The notes beneath the pieces are model-generated. The model did not search any database. It was not told the DNA's origin and was given only the letters and a program-made list of their open reading frames with translations. Shown here piece by piece: positions 1 through 11,275 of a DNA stretch of 64,000 nt (position 1 is its first letter; every line of letters begins with the position of its first letter). Position numbers and translations under genes: made by a program. Source of the DNA: Micrasema longulum (Eukaryota; Arthropoda; Insecta; Trichoptera; Brachycentridae); the NCBI GenBank assembly GCA_022494885.1, contig JAGVSM010000876.1, positions 124,001 to 188,000 of the forward strand. The letters are read 5' to 3'.

Positions 1-347
1 TCAATAAATAATTTAAATGAAATAAAAACAATTGTTACCTACCCATTACTACTTACAGTTTTTAAACCCTAATTTAAAACTTACTTTTCACCACTCTGCA
101 AACACACACTCGGCACATTGGGACATAAAACATACTCGTCATTAAAATGGCGGGCATCACCTTTACAAAATGGCGGACTAAAAGTGCCATTACATGCGTT
201 ATACTCCCACTTGCTTAAAATTGTAGGGTAAAAGATGAGAAAAGCAGGAGAAAAACGATTCTCTTTCACAGGGCGGTTATACGATGGAACTTACATTCTC
301 TAACGTCAACCGTACCTCATCGTTTATCACAAATTGATGTATTTTTT
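1..347. other. Gene-free left edge
   Basis: No convincing coding region is visible. The stretch is slightly less AT-rich than its neighbours and has no obvious copy elsewhere in the window. The short ORF here (81-269, minus strand) has no recognisable family signature and is probably chance. Confidence 0.4.
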
Positions 348-785
348 AAAAATAAATTTATTGCATAAAATTAACATACATATTTAATAACGGGGAATCT
401 ATATACAACTAATTAATATAAAATGAAAACGGAGTGTTCTCTGTTTATGATAGTCTCCATCTAACATAGCTCAGCCTGTTCTAAGATGGAGATTTTTTAT
501 CTTTTCTAGCATAAGTAGTCCTATACTAATAAAACAATAACATAAAAAATATTTTTAAAAAACTACTTAATTATAAATGCCTAGCAAAATCAAATGAAAG
601 AAATTAAAAATCGTTATTATACAAATATAAAGTATATATATGTGGCAAGAATACATGTTACTTAAACATAAATAATATACTATAATATTTAATAAAAAAC
701 AAATAAAAGCAATGAAATACATAAAAATATAAATAATATGTGTACCAATTATATAAATTACTACGTTTTTTTATTTGCATATATT
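348..785 (-). repeat. LINE-type 3' region, copy 1 of a direct pair
   Basis: This block of about 430 bp recurs in the same orientation at 2565-2995 with high identity by eye. Shared landmarks include AACGGAGTGTTCTCTGTTTA and CCTGTTCTAAGATGGAGATT. Read on the minus strand it runs into AT-rich TTTATT-type sequence, as the 3' untranslated region of a LINE would, which is why the minus strand is chosen. No protein-coding part is recognisable in it. Confidence 0.55.
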
Positions 786-1228
786 TATCAAAAATATATG
801 CAATAATACGAGCATACCTGACGTAACATATATAAATATAAAAAAATAATCAATTCTAAACGTAATGTTATATTTTATGTTATTTTAGAATAAAATTTAT
901 TTACCTTTTAACGTTACTTTACTCATTCCTTACTTATCACTGCAAGTTGTAAAGTTCTGTAGAGACATAGGCAGAGAGGATAGAACGTTTCATAGGTCTT
1001 AAAAACGTTAATCCATTATATTTAGAGTGGGACCATTATATTCTTTAAATCAGTAATAAAATTCTGACGATACTATTAAAAACATAAATATGTATATAAT
1101 TTATGTTCTCATATCTATAAAAACGCAAATCCGTAAAAAATTGGCATGACCATATCTATAAAAACGTAAATCTGTTATAAAATGGAGTCAAACTGAAATC
1201 TGTATTAAATTAATCTAATTTAAAAGCG

Positions 1229-2172
1229 TATTTTATTTATTTATTTTATTTTATAAACATGAACGGCAAATCTGCCTTTTACAAACATTTAATACTACAT
1301 ATTAGGCTTAATTTTTAAAGATTTTTTTTTAAAAACATAAATTTCCTTATACTTAAGATTTATAAAAAAAAATTAAACAAGATTTATATTTTAAAAATTA
1401 ACCTAAAAATTATACAGCATATTCATTAGAAAGTTTAAATAATAAAAAATTCTACAGTAATGCAACAAGAAAATCATAAGTACTGTTTCATACAGCTGGG
1501 CAAAGCGAACAAAAAACTGTGAATATTATGAAATGCATGAATAAATAAATATAATTACCATTCACCATTTTTGAAAAAGTTCAAAAGGTTTGTTCTATAG
1601 GAACAATACCCTGCACTAAATATATCAGATACGTGGGAATAACTATTGACGAGTTCATGAAGTCTGTTTAATACGGCATTACAAGTATATACTGTCCGTG
1701 AATTATTGCTACAAAACGGTGGCACCTGTCTAGTCATTCCTCCAGGCACCTTGAAGTTAATGAGAAATAATAGTTCAGGGCAATCCAATATTGAATTTTC
1801 AATTTTGAATAAATTTAAAAGATCTATAATTTTTCTTCTATCGTTAAGTTTTAACAAGTTTAATGGATTTTAGTAAAAAGTCGTAATTTAAAAAATCATG
1901 ACTGATTTTAAGTTTAAAATTTATATGCCGTAAGAATTTTTTTAGAACTCTTTCAAGAGAATTTTGGTGACAGTTGTAGTAAGGAGTCCATATTGTAGAG
2001 TTATACTCTAACTGGTTTCTCACTAATGAAGTATACATCAACTTCAAAGTGCTTATGTTTTTTAATTCCTTAGTCACACGTAACATGAAGCCTAACATTT
2101 TTAGAGATTTACTAGTAATATTATTTATGTGCCTAATAAAGGATAATTTTTGATCATTGTATAATATCGTAT
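1229..2172 (-). mobile_element. Jockey-like LINE 3' end, decayed ORF2
   Basis: On the minus strand two ORFs (2098-1844, then 1857-1555 in another frame) together read as the C-terminal part of a non-LTR reverse transcriptase ORF2. The first contains SLKMLGFMLRVTK, LEYNSTIWTPYYN and LERVLKKFLRHINF, which are typical of the thumb region. The second contains LNDRRKIIDLLNLFKI and ends RTNLLNFFKNGEW before a stop. The coding sense continues upstream to about 2172 (KLSFIRHINNIT), so the copy is 5'-truncated and has at least one frameshift. The 3' UTR (1257-1554) leads to a short hairpin (1265-1276) and then an (AATA)n-type tail (1229-1256). Exact clade cannot be set by eye. Confidence 0.8.
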
Positions 2173-2415
2173 GTTGAAGCTGAGGAAATAGGAAAATTTG
2201 AGAAGGGATAATCTATTAACTAGAAGATTAATGAGACACTTTGAAATAAGATAATACTTGAACGTCACCCTTTCACTTTACACAGTATCATGTTGCCCCT
2301 TCATCGATTCATGACGTCACATATTATGATATCATACATAGTTGATCATAATCTGATCAATATACATAGTTGCGTGAACCGCTATTTGAAGGGTTAAATT
2401 CTTAATATATTTTGA

Positions 2416-2440
2416 AATCAAACCCGCAGAGGGTTTGATT
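2416..2440. other. Perfect 10-bp hairpin
   Basis: AATCAAACCC at 2416-2425 pairs perfectly with GGGTTTGATT at 2431-2440 around the 5-nt loop GCAGA. It lies between LINE fragments. No U-run or gene end adjoins it, so it is described only as a structure. Confidence 0.6.
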
Positions 2441-2564
2441 AAGATAGATCTTCATCGGGCAAAATGTGACCCAAAGCTTTCGCAGGGCTTATGTCCCTCT
2501 CCCGCCTTTGGATCGTTTGAGTAAAAACATTGCATATATATTATTTATTTATTATTTATTTATA

Positions 2565-2995
2565 AATTTATTGCAACAAAAAAATATATATACATACTAA
2601 ATAACAGGGAATCTATATAAAACCAATTAATGTAAAATGAAAACGGAGTGTTCTCTGTTTATAATAGTCTCCCTCTAACATGGCACAGCCTGTTCTAAGA
2701 TGGAGATTTTCTATCTTCAGAGCATAAGTAGTCCTATACTAATAAAACAATAACATAAAAAAGAAAAACTAAAACTACTTAATTATAAATGCCTAGCTGA
2801 TCAAATGTGAGATATTAAAAATCATTATTATACAAATATAAAGCATATATATGTGCCAAGAATACATGATACTTAAACATAAATAATATAGTATAATATA
2901 CAATAAAACAAATATAAAGCAATGAAATACATAATAACATACATAATATGTGTACCAATTATATAAAGTACTACGTTTTTTTATTTACATATATT
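2565..2995 (-). repeat. LINE-type 3' region, copy 2 of a direct pair
   Basis: Second copy of the block at 348-785, same orientation. On the minus strand it ends in an AATAAATAATAAATAAA-like tail near 2540-2565, supporting a LINE 3' end. The two copies share many fixed landmarks but differ by scattered substitutions and small indels, so they look like independent old insertions rather than a recent duplication. Confidence 0.55.
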
Positions 2996-3224
2996 TTTTT
3001 TAAAAATCACTTGCTACACTATGTTTTATTGATATGTTTTTATATTTAAGACACTGGCTTTGTGGATCATTTTACCAATTTTAAAAGTCGTTAAAAAACG
3101 AAGTGTTTAATAAATCGCACCCCCAGAAGTACACTGTCGTAAATCTAAATTTCTCTGTTTTAAATGCAGTTTAAATAAAAAAAAATCTCGCAGGTGAACG
3201 CTGACGTATCTCTACATTTTTTTT

Positions 3225-3490
3225 GAGCGAGATACATCACGAACGGAATGGAAGAATTAAAGAAATCTGGGTGTTTAAATATAGGCAGAATGATGAATGT
3301 TACACCGTGTGTAAATTGGCCACTTACACCAACCAATTACAGGTCATAAGCCCTGTAAATACCTTGACTTCCATATTCCCTTATTTAATATATTCTCCAT
3401 CCCTGTTGTAATTTGTTAATCTTAATGACTCCCGAGGGGGTGAAATACAGTCTTTTGTCAACAAACATTTTAACAAACTCAAATATCGTA
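3225..3490 (+). repeat. Unclassified interspersed repeat E, copy 1
   Basis: Member of a family seen at 4700, 21567 (minus), 22951 (minus) and 40010. Shared segments include a GTGTGTAAANTGGCCACT-like block, GGTCATAAGCCCTGTAAAT, then CCATATTCCCTTAT and a tail with ACAAACTCAAA near 3475. It has no tRNA-like boxes and no coding capacity that I can recognise. It could be a SINE, a MITE or a LINE 3' UTR. Confidence 0.6.
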
Positions 3491-3699
3491 AAAAAAGATA
3501 TGTTAATAATCAATTAAAATCATTTAAATTTTTTTTTCAAACACACCTTCTTTAAAATGCTTAAATGTTTACAACTGTTAACGGTAAACTGTTAAGATTT
3601 CAATAAAATAAATATTAGCATTGTTTTTAACGACCGGTTTCAAAGCTACAAAAGCTTCTTTATCAAGGTATAATTAACTAATGGATTTTATTCTATTTT

Positions 3700-4010
3700 A
3701 TTTTGCGTTGGTTTGGACATGTAGACCGAATGGACAGCGAAAGAACGGCTAAAAGGATCTACGATGCAAATGTTGATGGATGCAGAAAACGAGGAAGACC
3801 GAGAAAGACATGGCACGATCAAGTCCATCAAATACTTGAAGATGGACATGTCAAAAGTAGGAATAATCGGCGTGCGTGCATAAGAAGATGTATGAATGTA
3901 GAGGAAGCGAGGTCTGTATGCCAAGATAGAGTGTTATGGCATTCTATCCTCTCTGCCTACCCCTACGGGGAAACGGCGTGATGGTTTGTTGTTGTTGTTG
4001 TTGTTGTTAT
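3700..4010 (+). mobile_element. RTE-like LINE family A, 3' end
   Basis: The plus-strand ORF ending at 3981 reads RWFGHVDRMDSERTAKRIY, then RKRGRPRKTWHDQ and ACIRRCMNVEEARSVC. This is the C-terminal region of RTE-type ORF2 proteins. It is 5'-truncated at about 3700, directly after AT-rich sequence. The stop at 3979-3981 is followed by a short 3' UTR and a (GTT)n run at 3988-4007, the family's terminal microsatellite; the copy at 59213-59650 ends in the same way. It is the best preserved copy of this terminal segment in the window. Confidence 0.85.
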
Positions 4011-4699
4011 TTTTACAATGATCGAAAAATAATTCATGGAACACGTGGAGCTAATAAATCAAATATTTTTGTCGTTTAATGTAAAGGTTATATTTGTCAA
4101 AACGCAATTTTATAACAGTTGTTAGGATTATAAATATCATATTTTGCAGCAGAGCGATTCTGATATCTAGTAGAGGAAGACATGTCTGCTCATTGGGGAC
4201 CTGGTTCGGAATCACACCTGCCTTTTTTTGGCGAACGAAAAAACAGGTATTCTTGAAGCTGGTACGGCGATCTGCCAATCTGCTGTTAGAGGCGAACGAA
4301 ACCATAGAGTGATAAATAAATTGCGAATTAAAGATTACGACATACGAGATACGATCTATTGTATAACCATAAATAGAGATTGATTAGATTTTATTTATTA
4401 CAACCATAATCATAAAAATTATCAGTTAAATTTAAATTACCAAAAACAATGAGAAAGTTCGGTGGCTTTAAAAATCCTATTAGTTAATAGACCTAGAATA
4501 TGTCCATATACTCCTTATTTTCTCAAACTGAACAGTTTGGGTAGGTGATAGGAAGAATTCACCTTAAGGCAATTCACCTGCCCTCATATCTTATTTATAT
4601 AAAAAATAAATATGTATCTGAAGTGAATAAATAAACATTAATTTCTTAAACTCAGAAAACTTTACCAATTATCTGAAATAATTTATAACCATATTAATA

Positions 4700-4925
4700 C
4701 GGAGATGGAGAGACAAAGAAATATGGAATTCTAGGGATTTAAAGGGCTTATAACCTGTTATTGGCTGGTTGGTGACAGGTCGAGACCTACATATTCTCGT
4801 CTCTAAAATGTTCTCAATCTCTGTTATAATATGTTAATGTTAAAAACCCTCTAGAGGGTTAAAAGGAGTCCTTGTCTACAACAATTCGGACAAACTCAAA
4901 ATATTGTTAATTGAACACGCTGGTC
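4700..4925 (+). repeat. Unclassified interspersed repeat E, copy 2
   Basis: Same family as 3225-3490. It contains GGGCTTATAACCTGTTATTG, a CTCTAGAGGGTT palindrome near 4850 and the tail GGACAAACTCAAAATATTGT at 4889-4908. A second head-like segment (AGGTGAAATAATTCAGTCAG then ATCTCACCCGC, near 4978-5010) follows, matching the head of the copy at 21567-21870, so another partial copy may adjoin it. Confidence 0.5.
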
Positions 4926-5074
4926 TGAGAAGAAGTATAAAAATTTAAAATACATTCATGTGTTACGTACGTACGTAGGTGAAATAATTCAGTCAGATGA
5001 ATCTCACCCGCATCAATAAGTGTTTAAGTTTTTTAACTTCACAAAATTCATTAGATGAAAGAGTTAAAGAACTT

Positions 5075-6430
5075 GTACTTTTATACAAAATTTGATGAAT
5101 AAAAAATAATAATAAAAATTAACTAAAAATCTTTTCTATGCTGTGAACAAATGAGGGGATGGGAAGGAAAGAAGACAGAGAAAGGAAAAAAAGATAAATA
5201 TTTAGATAGTGACATTTCAATATTGATTTAAATGTAAATAAAGAGAGCGTCTCTGACATTAGTAACTAAAATAGAAAACAAAATATCTGAACCATTGGAG
5301 AATAATTTAGGAGTTCCCCAAGGATCAGTTCTAGGACCAATTTTATTTATAATATATATAAACGACATCACAAATATAACAAAACACTGCAAACTACAAT
5401 TATTTGCCGATGATACATTAATATATGTAGCGGGAGAAAATTATACAGAGACTTTACAAAAATTAAACGAGGACTTAAACAGAATATCTGAGTGGCTCAA
5501 AATTAATAAACTTCAGCTTAATGTTGGAAAAACAAAATACATGGAGTTAGGAAGGAAAAAGCCAAACCCAAGGATGAATGTACTTATTGATAATGAAACC
5601 ATAGAAAAGGTTAATGAAATGAAATATTTGGGGATAATACTTGATTCAAAATTGACATTAAATGCAAATTTTAAACACGTTAATAAAAAAATATTAAAAA
5701 TATATTTTTTCTTGGTAGATTGAGAAATAAATTAAATAAAGATACAGCAGAACTAATTTACAAAACAATCATTCTTCCACATATAGATTACTGCTCAACA
5801 ATATTATTTTTAGCAAACGAAGGAAATTTAAATAAACTAGAAATTTTACAAAATAAAGCGATGAGAATAGTTCTTAAGAAAAATAAATATAGCAATGTAA
5901 AAAAAATGAGAGATGAACTAAAATGGTTATCTGTAAGAAGGAGACTTAAATTTAATATGTTGATATTTATACATAATTTTTTTCACGATAAATTACCAAA
6001 ATATTTTAAGGATAAAGTTGTCTTAAACAAAAATTGTCATGAATATGCTACTAGACAAAAGGATAAAATAAGACTACCATTATTGAAAAGAGCTGAGTCG
6101 CAAAATTGTTTGATGTATAAGGGTTTAAAAATGTATGATGAGATGCCTGAATGTATGAAGAATGAAAAGTGTCTGAAAGAATTTAAAAATAAATGTATAA
6201 GTTACTGTAAAGAAATGTAAATATATATAGATGATGTAAATGTACATAATAGTTTATATTAGTTTTAATATAAGCTAACTTAAGAAATAAATAAAATAAA
6301 ATAAAAAATTAGTGGGTAGATTATTCCATAATCTAGCAGCTACTACTGTTAAAGAGGAGGAAAAAAATAGAGCGGTGAATGTTTCAAATAAGCCTTTGAT
6401 TCAGATTCCTTACCCCTAAAATATCCAGTA
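5075..6430 (-). mobile_element. Older LINE 3' end, split by a later LINE
   Basis: The flanks 5075-5263 and 6308-6430 join into one minus-strand LINE terminus homologous to the copy at 10745-11275. Both carry TTAGATAGTGACATTT and GTGGGTAGATTATTCCA-type blocks, and in the 10.9 kb copy these encode DRLWNNLPTNVRDA followed by FKSRFKCHYLNV and a stop. That is the usual C-terminus of Jockey/CR1-type ORF2. The two halves are separated exactly by the element at 5264-6307. Confidence 0.75.
5264..6307 (+). mobile_element. 5'-truncated LINE insertion with target duplication
   Basis: A non-LTR reverse transcriptase fragment of about 1.04 kb. From about 5264 the reading frame gives NNLGVPQGSVLGPILF (domain 4) and LQLFADDTLIYVAG with the catalytic ADD, then MKYLGIILDSKL. 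One frame shift at a T run (5704-5711) moves the reading to a second frame, which continues RNKLNKDTAELIYKTIILPH and IDYCSTILF, through to a stop at 6218-6220. The upstream endonuclease and RT domains 0-3 are missing. The 3' end is an AATAAAATAAAATAAAA tail. ATTAGT at 5258-5263 is repeated at 6308-6313, matching a target-site duplication. The ADD motif is intact, but truncation and the frameshift make this copy non-autonomous. Confidence 0.88.
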
Positions 6431-7112
6431 TTAATAGTAATAAAATTGATTTTAATGTAATAATAAAAAAAAACACCACTAATTAAATTATGTTGATTCA
6501 TTCTACAAAAATACAACGGATGCATATATTTTTATTAATTAAATTCGGCCCCTGTTAATCCGTGAGTGTGCCATCTACCCTTAAGGGCATTTCAGTTAAT
6601 CCTACCAAATCTCTATGGAGTTGACTCCCAGAAGAACTCACGTATCGATTCATCAATACCGCCAAGTCATTATTTTCGTAAAAGCTCCACTCGCCATATG
6701 GCAAAATGGCTCCGAAATGATTAATACTCATGTACCGATTCGCGACCCCAGCAAGGGCTTACTATATACAAAAATTTAACCGAATGAAAGTTCTTGCGAA
6801 CAACACGAAATAAACTCGATGCATTTGTATACATTCTGATTTCGTTTTCGTTTTACCGAACAAAACGTATTTTACTATATGATTTAACCAAAAACTGTTT
6901 TAAACTTAGCCAAGTATGTAAGCGAAATATGTTCTTACACCTTAATGATGTAAAATTCAGAGAGTAACATAGTAAAAATATCATTATTAAAGAGAGTAAC
7001 ACGTGCGTGGTAGTTTTTAAGTTCTTCTTTTTGAAGTACTGTAGTGTTATAGTGATTTTAGTTTCAGTGCTGCAGAACAGCGTTTATTTAATATAATTTT
7101 TTTAACATAATG

Positions 7113-7291
7113 GCGGCCTCCGTGGAGTAGTGGTCAAGACGCTTGACTCACGCACGGAAGGTTCCGGGTTCGATTCCCGGCGAGAACACAAAAATTTAAA
7201 AATGTGATTTTTCTCAAGCCTGGTTGTTCTGTAATGTAATTCACCACTGTAATTGGGCCTCCTGGCCTGTTGTGGTGCAAAAAAAAAAAAA
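7113..7291 (+). mobile_element. tRNA-derived SINE family 1
   Basis: The head GGCGGCCTCCGTGGAGTAG resembles a tRNA 5' half with an A-box-like segment (TAGTGGTCAAGACG). A clear B box, GGGTTCGATTCCC, lies at 7167-7178. The body holds GTAATTGGGCCTCCTGGCC and the 3' end is a run of A at 7279-7291. Copies of the same unit are at 52729-52870 (minus) and 55709-55892. It is not a functional tRNA gene because the tRNA half continues into an unrelated body shared by all copies. Confidence 0.85.
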
Positions 7292-7380
7292 CATTCTCAC
7301 TGTAATACTATAATGTTAGTAGAAAGGGTCAAACATAATTACCCACTAAGTCTAAAGATTTTTCGGTGAGACACATTTTT

Positions 7381-7740
7381 TTAGGACAGGTTTATTTTAC
7401 GATCTTACACATTATATACAATATTCAAATTTTGTACATTAATTTATTACCTTTTAACAGTCACTATAAAATATCAAGCAGGTATTTTTTCAGTCCTTTT
7501 TTTTCAATCGAAGAACATCCATGTTAATAATGGTTTGTGGTAGATCATTGAATGACCTTGGAATAACCCAATTCAATGTTTGTTCTCCGAAGTAATTTAG
7601 AATTCGGGAAACGACCAAGATAACCCTTTTAATCTAGTGTTGTGAGTGTAGGAAATATTTTTATATATTCCGGATCAACAAAATGATCTTAAATCCATTT
7701 GTACTCACGAAGTTGTTTTACCGGCAGGACATCACAGAAT
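7381..7740 (-). mobile_element. LINE ORF2 C-terminal fragment
   Basis: On the minus strand the sequence reads IPRSFNDLPQTIINMDVL and then, after a slip at a poly-A run, KKYLLDIL and a stop. That layout matches the last residues of CR1/Jockey-group ORF2 proteins. Upstream, TNIELGYSK-like residues appear in another frame, so frameshifts are present. The remaining 3' UTR runs to about 7381. No tail repeat or target duplication could be fixed. Confidence 0.6.
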
Positions 7741-7846
7741 GAAAAATTTAAGTTGCTATTCTAATCATATTGTTGGATAATTAGAATATTCAAAACATAG
7801 GCAGTATATTTATAAAAGAAAAAATCAATAAAATATTATACAAATT

Positions 7847-8102
7847 TCCGCCTTGTGGAGTAATGGTCAGTGTGTTTGCCTACCTTGCAGAGGTCTCGGT
7901 TTCGATTCCCAACATGTTGGACATTAAATATTGATTTAAAACGGTGTTTTTATGCCAAAACATTTTTGGACTGGCACCTGAAGCGTAAGACTGATCATCT
8001 TACCTTCATGTAACAAAAAATATTAAGACACGCTACAATTTGTCAACCAATACAGTTTCCTTTGCACCATTGGGTTCGAAAAGGGAATGATGATGATGAT
8101 AT
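7847..8102 (+). mobile_element. tRNA-derived SINE family 2
   Basis: The head reads CCGCCTTGTGGAGTAATGGT with a degenerate B box (GGTTTCGATTCCC). The body contains CACCTGAAGCGTAAGACTG and the 3' end is a TGATGATGATGAT run. This is the most abundant SINE family here: further copies are at 26464, 40458 and 48278 (minus), 29523 and 49735 (plus), with fragments at 38532, 44621, 44793 and 62655. The tRNA-like half plus common body excludes a functional tRNA. Confidence 0.85.
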
Positions 8103-8379
8103 CATATAAATTCTTTAATATTTACAACAAACTAAAAATTACAGAATTTCGGATCAAGCTCACTTTAGCATGATCAAACGACAAATAGCCAATTTCTATA
8201 AAACCCACAAATAGCATTAATTAGAGTGACGCTGGAGCAGTTCGAATAATCTTTGTACCTAACACCTACTACAAATGTTAAGATGGGATACGATTGAACA
8301 TTTAAAAACTCGCAAAAACAAAGACAAATAATAGAATAATTATTTGATATCAAAATGCAAAATCAAACATATACGACAA

Positions 8380-9000
8380 TTTACTATGCTCTGGTAAGCT
8401 CAATTCTAATTATTCTAATCACTTGACATTCGTGTTCGTCTTCGTTTCTATACAAATTATTTTCGAACAAATCTGGCATCGCATGCTAACACTCTGGGCT
8501 CAGCGGGTGCCAAACAACCTCCCTTCCCATTGATTTTATGTCAAAACAAAAATACAAAAAACATAAAAATCCGACCATTGACATTCCGGCAAAATGACAT
8601 GGAAATGTATTCGGCGGAATCCTCGCTCTATCGAGCCAATTTTCCCGTGAAAAAATTCGAATAAAAAACCGATTCGATTTTGTGTTCATTGAAACTCGGT
8701 TGATTGGCGAAACAAGATTGTCGAGCTTAGTGGCACTGAAAGGAAAGTACCATATCAAATATCGAACGCAATTGAAGGGACATAAAAATCACACAAAATA
8801 CTTTACTGAAAGTAGGGAAATATACAAAAGATATATACTTATGTTAATTTAAATTATGAAATGTTTTTTTAATAAAAATCAATAAAATAATAAGTCAATA
8901 AGTAGTGGTTACGCCACATTTACTATATGTGTGTATAGCACATTTACTAGGCTGAGGCGTTCAAATTTGTTTGCTACCTACTGAACCCTGATTAAGATTT
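8380..9000. other. Gene-free stretch with an unassigned 90-codon ORF
   Basis: A minus-strand ORF (8758-8486) is open for 90 codons. It matches no family I recognise and has no clear splice or promoter context. The local base composition is a little richer than its surroundings, so unique host sequence is possible. I see no repeat copy of it elsewhere in the window. Confidence 0.3.
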
Positions 9001-9019
9001 TTCTATTCCTACCCCGGGT

Positions 9020-9518
9020 AATAATAATAATATTTGGCTGATTTATATAGCGCCATTTTTGTAAAAAATCACCTCAAGGGCGCTTTACAATTGTATACCT
9101 AAACTTACATTCTAACTAAACTAAAGTGATATATTATATTTCCAGATTTAAAATTGAGGGTATGATAGTCTAAAGAAGTGAGATTTTAGTTGGGATCTGA
9201 ACCGACTGGGACTGTCGATGATTCGTAAGTTTGAAGGTAATTGGTTCCAGGCAGAGGGGCCGGCGGCAGTAAAAGTACGATCTCCAAATCTAGTGTTTGG
9301 GGAGCGCCGGATTTCGACAAGTTTTCCTCTTCCTGAATCAAATGCTGACCTAAGAGTAGATTTTCTTGCCATGTATTTTCCCTAATACAAAGGTTCGATA
9401 GGTATTTTGCAGCCATTTCATGAAGGGATTTGAATACTGTCCAGCTACGCTTGTATTTTCTTCTCTCTGGGCTTTTTAACCAGTGCAAATCTCGAAGATG
9501 TTGTGAGGTGTAGGAATA
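9020..9518 (-). mobile_element. L2/CR1-like LINE 3' end
   Basis: On the minus strand two overlapping frames give LRDLHWLKSPERRKYK and then FGDRTFTAAGPSAWNQLP, LRIIDSPSRFRSQLKSHFF and a stop at about 9148. This is the conserved C-terminus of L2/CR1-type ORF2. One frameshift separates the frames near 9370. The 3' end is AAGCGCCCTTGAGGTGATTT, then GGCGCTATATAAATCAGCC and an (ATT)n tail near 9019-9030. Such a GCGCT...GCGCTATATAAAT terminus with trinucleotide tail is characteristic of L2/CR1-group elements. The copy stops abruptly at about 9518 against a plus-strand Jockey-like fragment. Confidence 0.88.
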
Positions 9519-9730
9519 TGTATGGTTATGCCTGTTGGAAGGGCTACCGCTATGCTGAAAAACATCGCTCTGGATATTGATCTGTTCCATGTATCCGAAG
9601 GGGTTTTCCGGAGCAGGATTCTTCTACTACTTTGACATGAGTCTCTTTCGTGTATTTTTTTTCTTTTTTATAATATGTACGTATTGAATATATTTTTGTA
9701 ATGTATATGTTATATTTAAAATAAATTAAT
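9519..9730 (+). mobile_element. Jockey-like LINE C-terminal fragment
   Basis: The plus strand reads GICMVMPVGRATAMLKNIAL then DIDLFHVSEGVFRSRILLLL and a stop near 9633. The same protein segment is encoded on the minus strand at 39714-39998 (MVMPVGRAISMLNNITLDV), so the two are copies of one family. The 3' UTR runs to an AATTAATTAATT tail near 9720-9735. Confidence 0.75.
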
Positions 9731-9771
9731 TAATTGAAATGAATTGAAATTGAAATTATACATATGTAGTT

Positions 9772-9930
9772 GAACCGGGTTGTGGTCCCGTGGTAGTATT
9801 GTGGACTCATGGACCAAAGGTCCGAGTTTCAAATCCCACTCTACCTTAACTCGATTTTCATTTTTCCAGCACAAGTTATTTACGACTTTTGGGAAATGGT
9901 CTGAATATTTAAATATTTGAATCAATAATA
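9772..9930 (+). mobile_element. tRNA-derived SINE family 4
   Basis: The head CGGGTTGTGGTCCCGTGGTA and the B-box-like GAGTTTCAAATCCCACTC form a tRNA-like half. The body includes TTATTTACGACTTTTGGGAA and the 3' end is an AATATTTGAATCAATAATA-type tail. Related copies are at 19622, 29358 (minus), 34231 and 50440. The B box has drifted from the consensus, so transcription from this copy is unlikely. Confidence 0.7.
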
Positions 9931-10744
9931 AAAATTCAAGTATTTCTCTTTTTAAAAAATATTAATATAATATCCTTAGGATCCTAATTTCCAATCTTTT
10001 CATTACTCTTCTTTTCTGGATCCTCTTCCTGTCTTCTTCCAAACTCCTTACTGGATCCCACATTCTTTAAATTCCTCATTTTATCATTGAAAATGTAACG
10101 AAGTATTTTATTACTGTATTTATTACTGTAATACATCTACATATACATACGAGTACATATTTAATGTACAAGTTCTTTATTTCCACAGCTTTGAAATAAA
10201 AAATTAAGTACAAATTACGAGCAATTTTTACCAGTCTGTTCTTCGTTGGTTGAAAGATATTGCTTTCAGCAATAAACCAACCAGAGTGCATTTATTTTGT
10301 ACAAAAGTTTAAATAAATAAGTAAATATTATGTACAACTTTAAGTTTTTTCAAATGTATTGAATGTTGCAGTAATATGAAAAACGGGGGTGTTTTTCAAT
10401 AACCGCGTTTTATAATTACATATTGTTTCCGAGTTGATTTTGACGAAACCTTTCCAAAATGTGTCCTTTGTGTTTTTAGTTTATTGTGTAAGTATCGTGA
10501 ATAAGGGTCCATTAAAGTTGAGTACGAACGCTGCTGGTAAAATCGTTATTAGGGCAAATATTTGTGGGGTAAATACCGAGCGAACCCTTGTATAATTCAG
10601 CTAATAATAGCCAAAAGTTTTCTACGGGGTAACGGGTACTTCTGTCCTTGCAACGTTTACTGTATTGTATACCATTGAGTTAATTAAACTTATGGAGTGT
10701 GAGTTTTTAGTTTATTGGCCACAGATGTTACAATATCACAACCA

Positions 10745-11275
10745 CAACATTTTATACAAAATTTGAAACAAAAATTAACTAAAATTCTATACTATACTAT
10801 GAAGAGAAGAGAGTGGATGGGAAGGAAATAAGAATGAGATAAGAATAACTCAAACATTTAGATAGTGACATTTAAATCTTGATTTAAATGTAATGGCGTC
10901 TCTAACATTCGTGGGTAGATTATTCCACAATCGATCATCTACTATTGTGAAAGAGGAGGCAAGAAAATTAGAGCGCTGAAAGGGTATTAAATGGGTTCTC
11001 TCGTTACTAGAACGAAGAGATAGCTCATGTTGTGATAGAAGTTGGTATGGCTATATCAGATAAACAGGCGAAGTGGGATTATTCAAAATATTGTGAAGAA
11101 GTGATAGAATGTAAATGTTTCTTATATGCCTAATACTGAGCCAGTGTAGCTGCGTGCGGTATTGCGATAAGGATACAATGTATGCAACACATAAAAAACA
11201 TATGTATTTACAATTTTTCGACAGAAATTTATAAAGAATGGAGGGTGTATATTTGTCAAATCGATACATTCATTT
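10745..11275 (-). mobile_element. LINE 3' end (same family as 5075-6430)
   Basis: On the minus strand the reading begins with YRTQLHWLSIRHIRNIYILS and LLHNILNNPTSPVYLI, then a frameshifted DRLWNNLPTNVRDA and FKSRFKCHYLNV before a stop near 10866. This is the C-terminal domain of a Jockey/CR1-group ORF2. It provides the uninterrupted comparison that reveals the empty site of the nested LINE at 5264-6307. Confidence 0.8.

Noticed and set aside
4094..4312. 72-codon plus-strand ORF and its 84-codon minus-strand partner
   Set aside because: Open on both strands with no known motif; no neighbouring exon signals support a gene.
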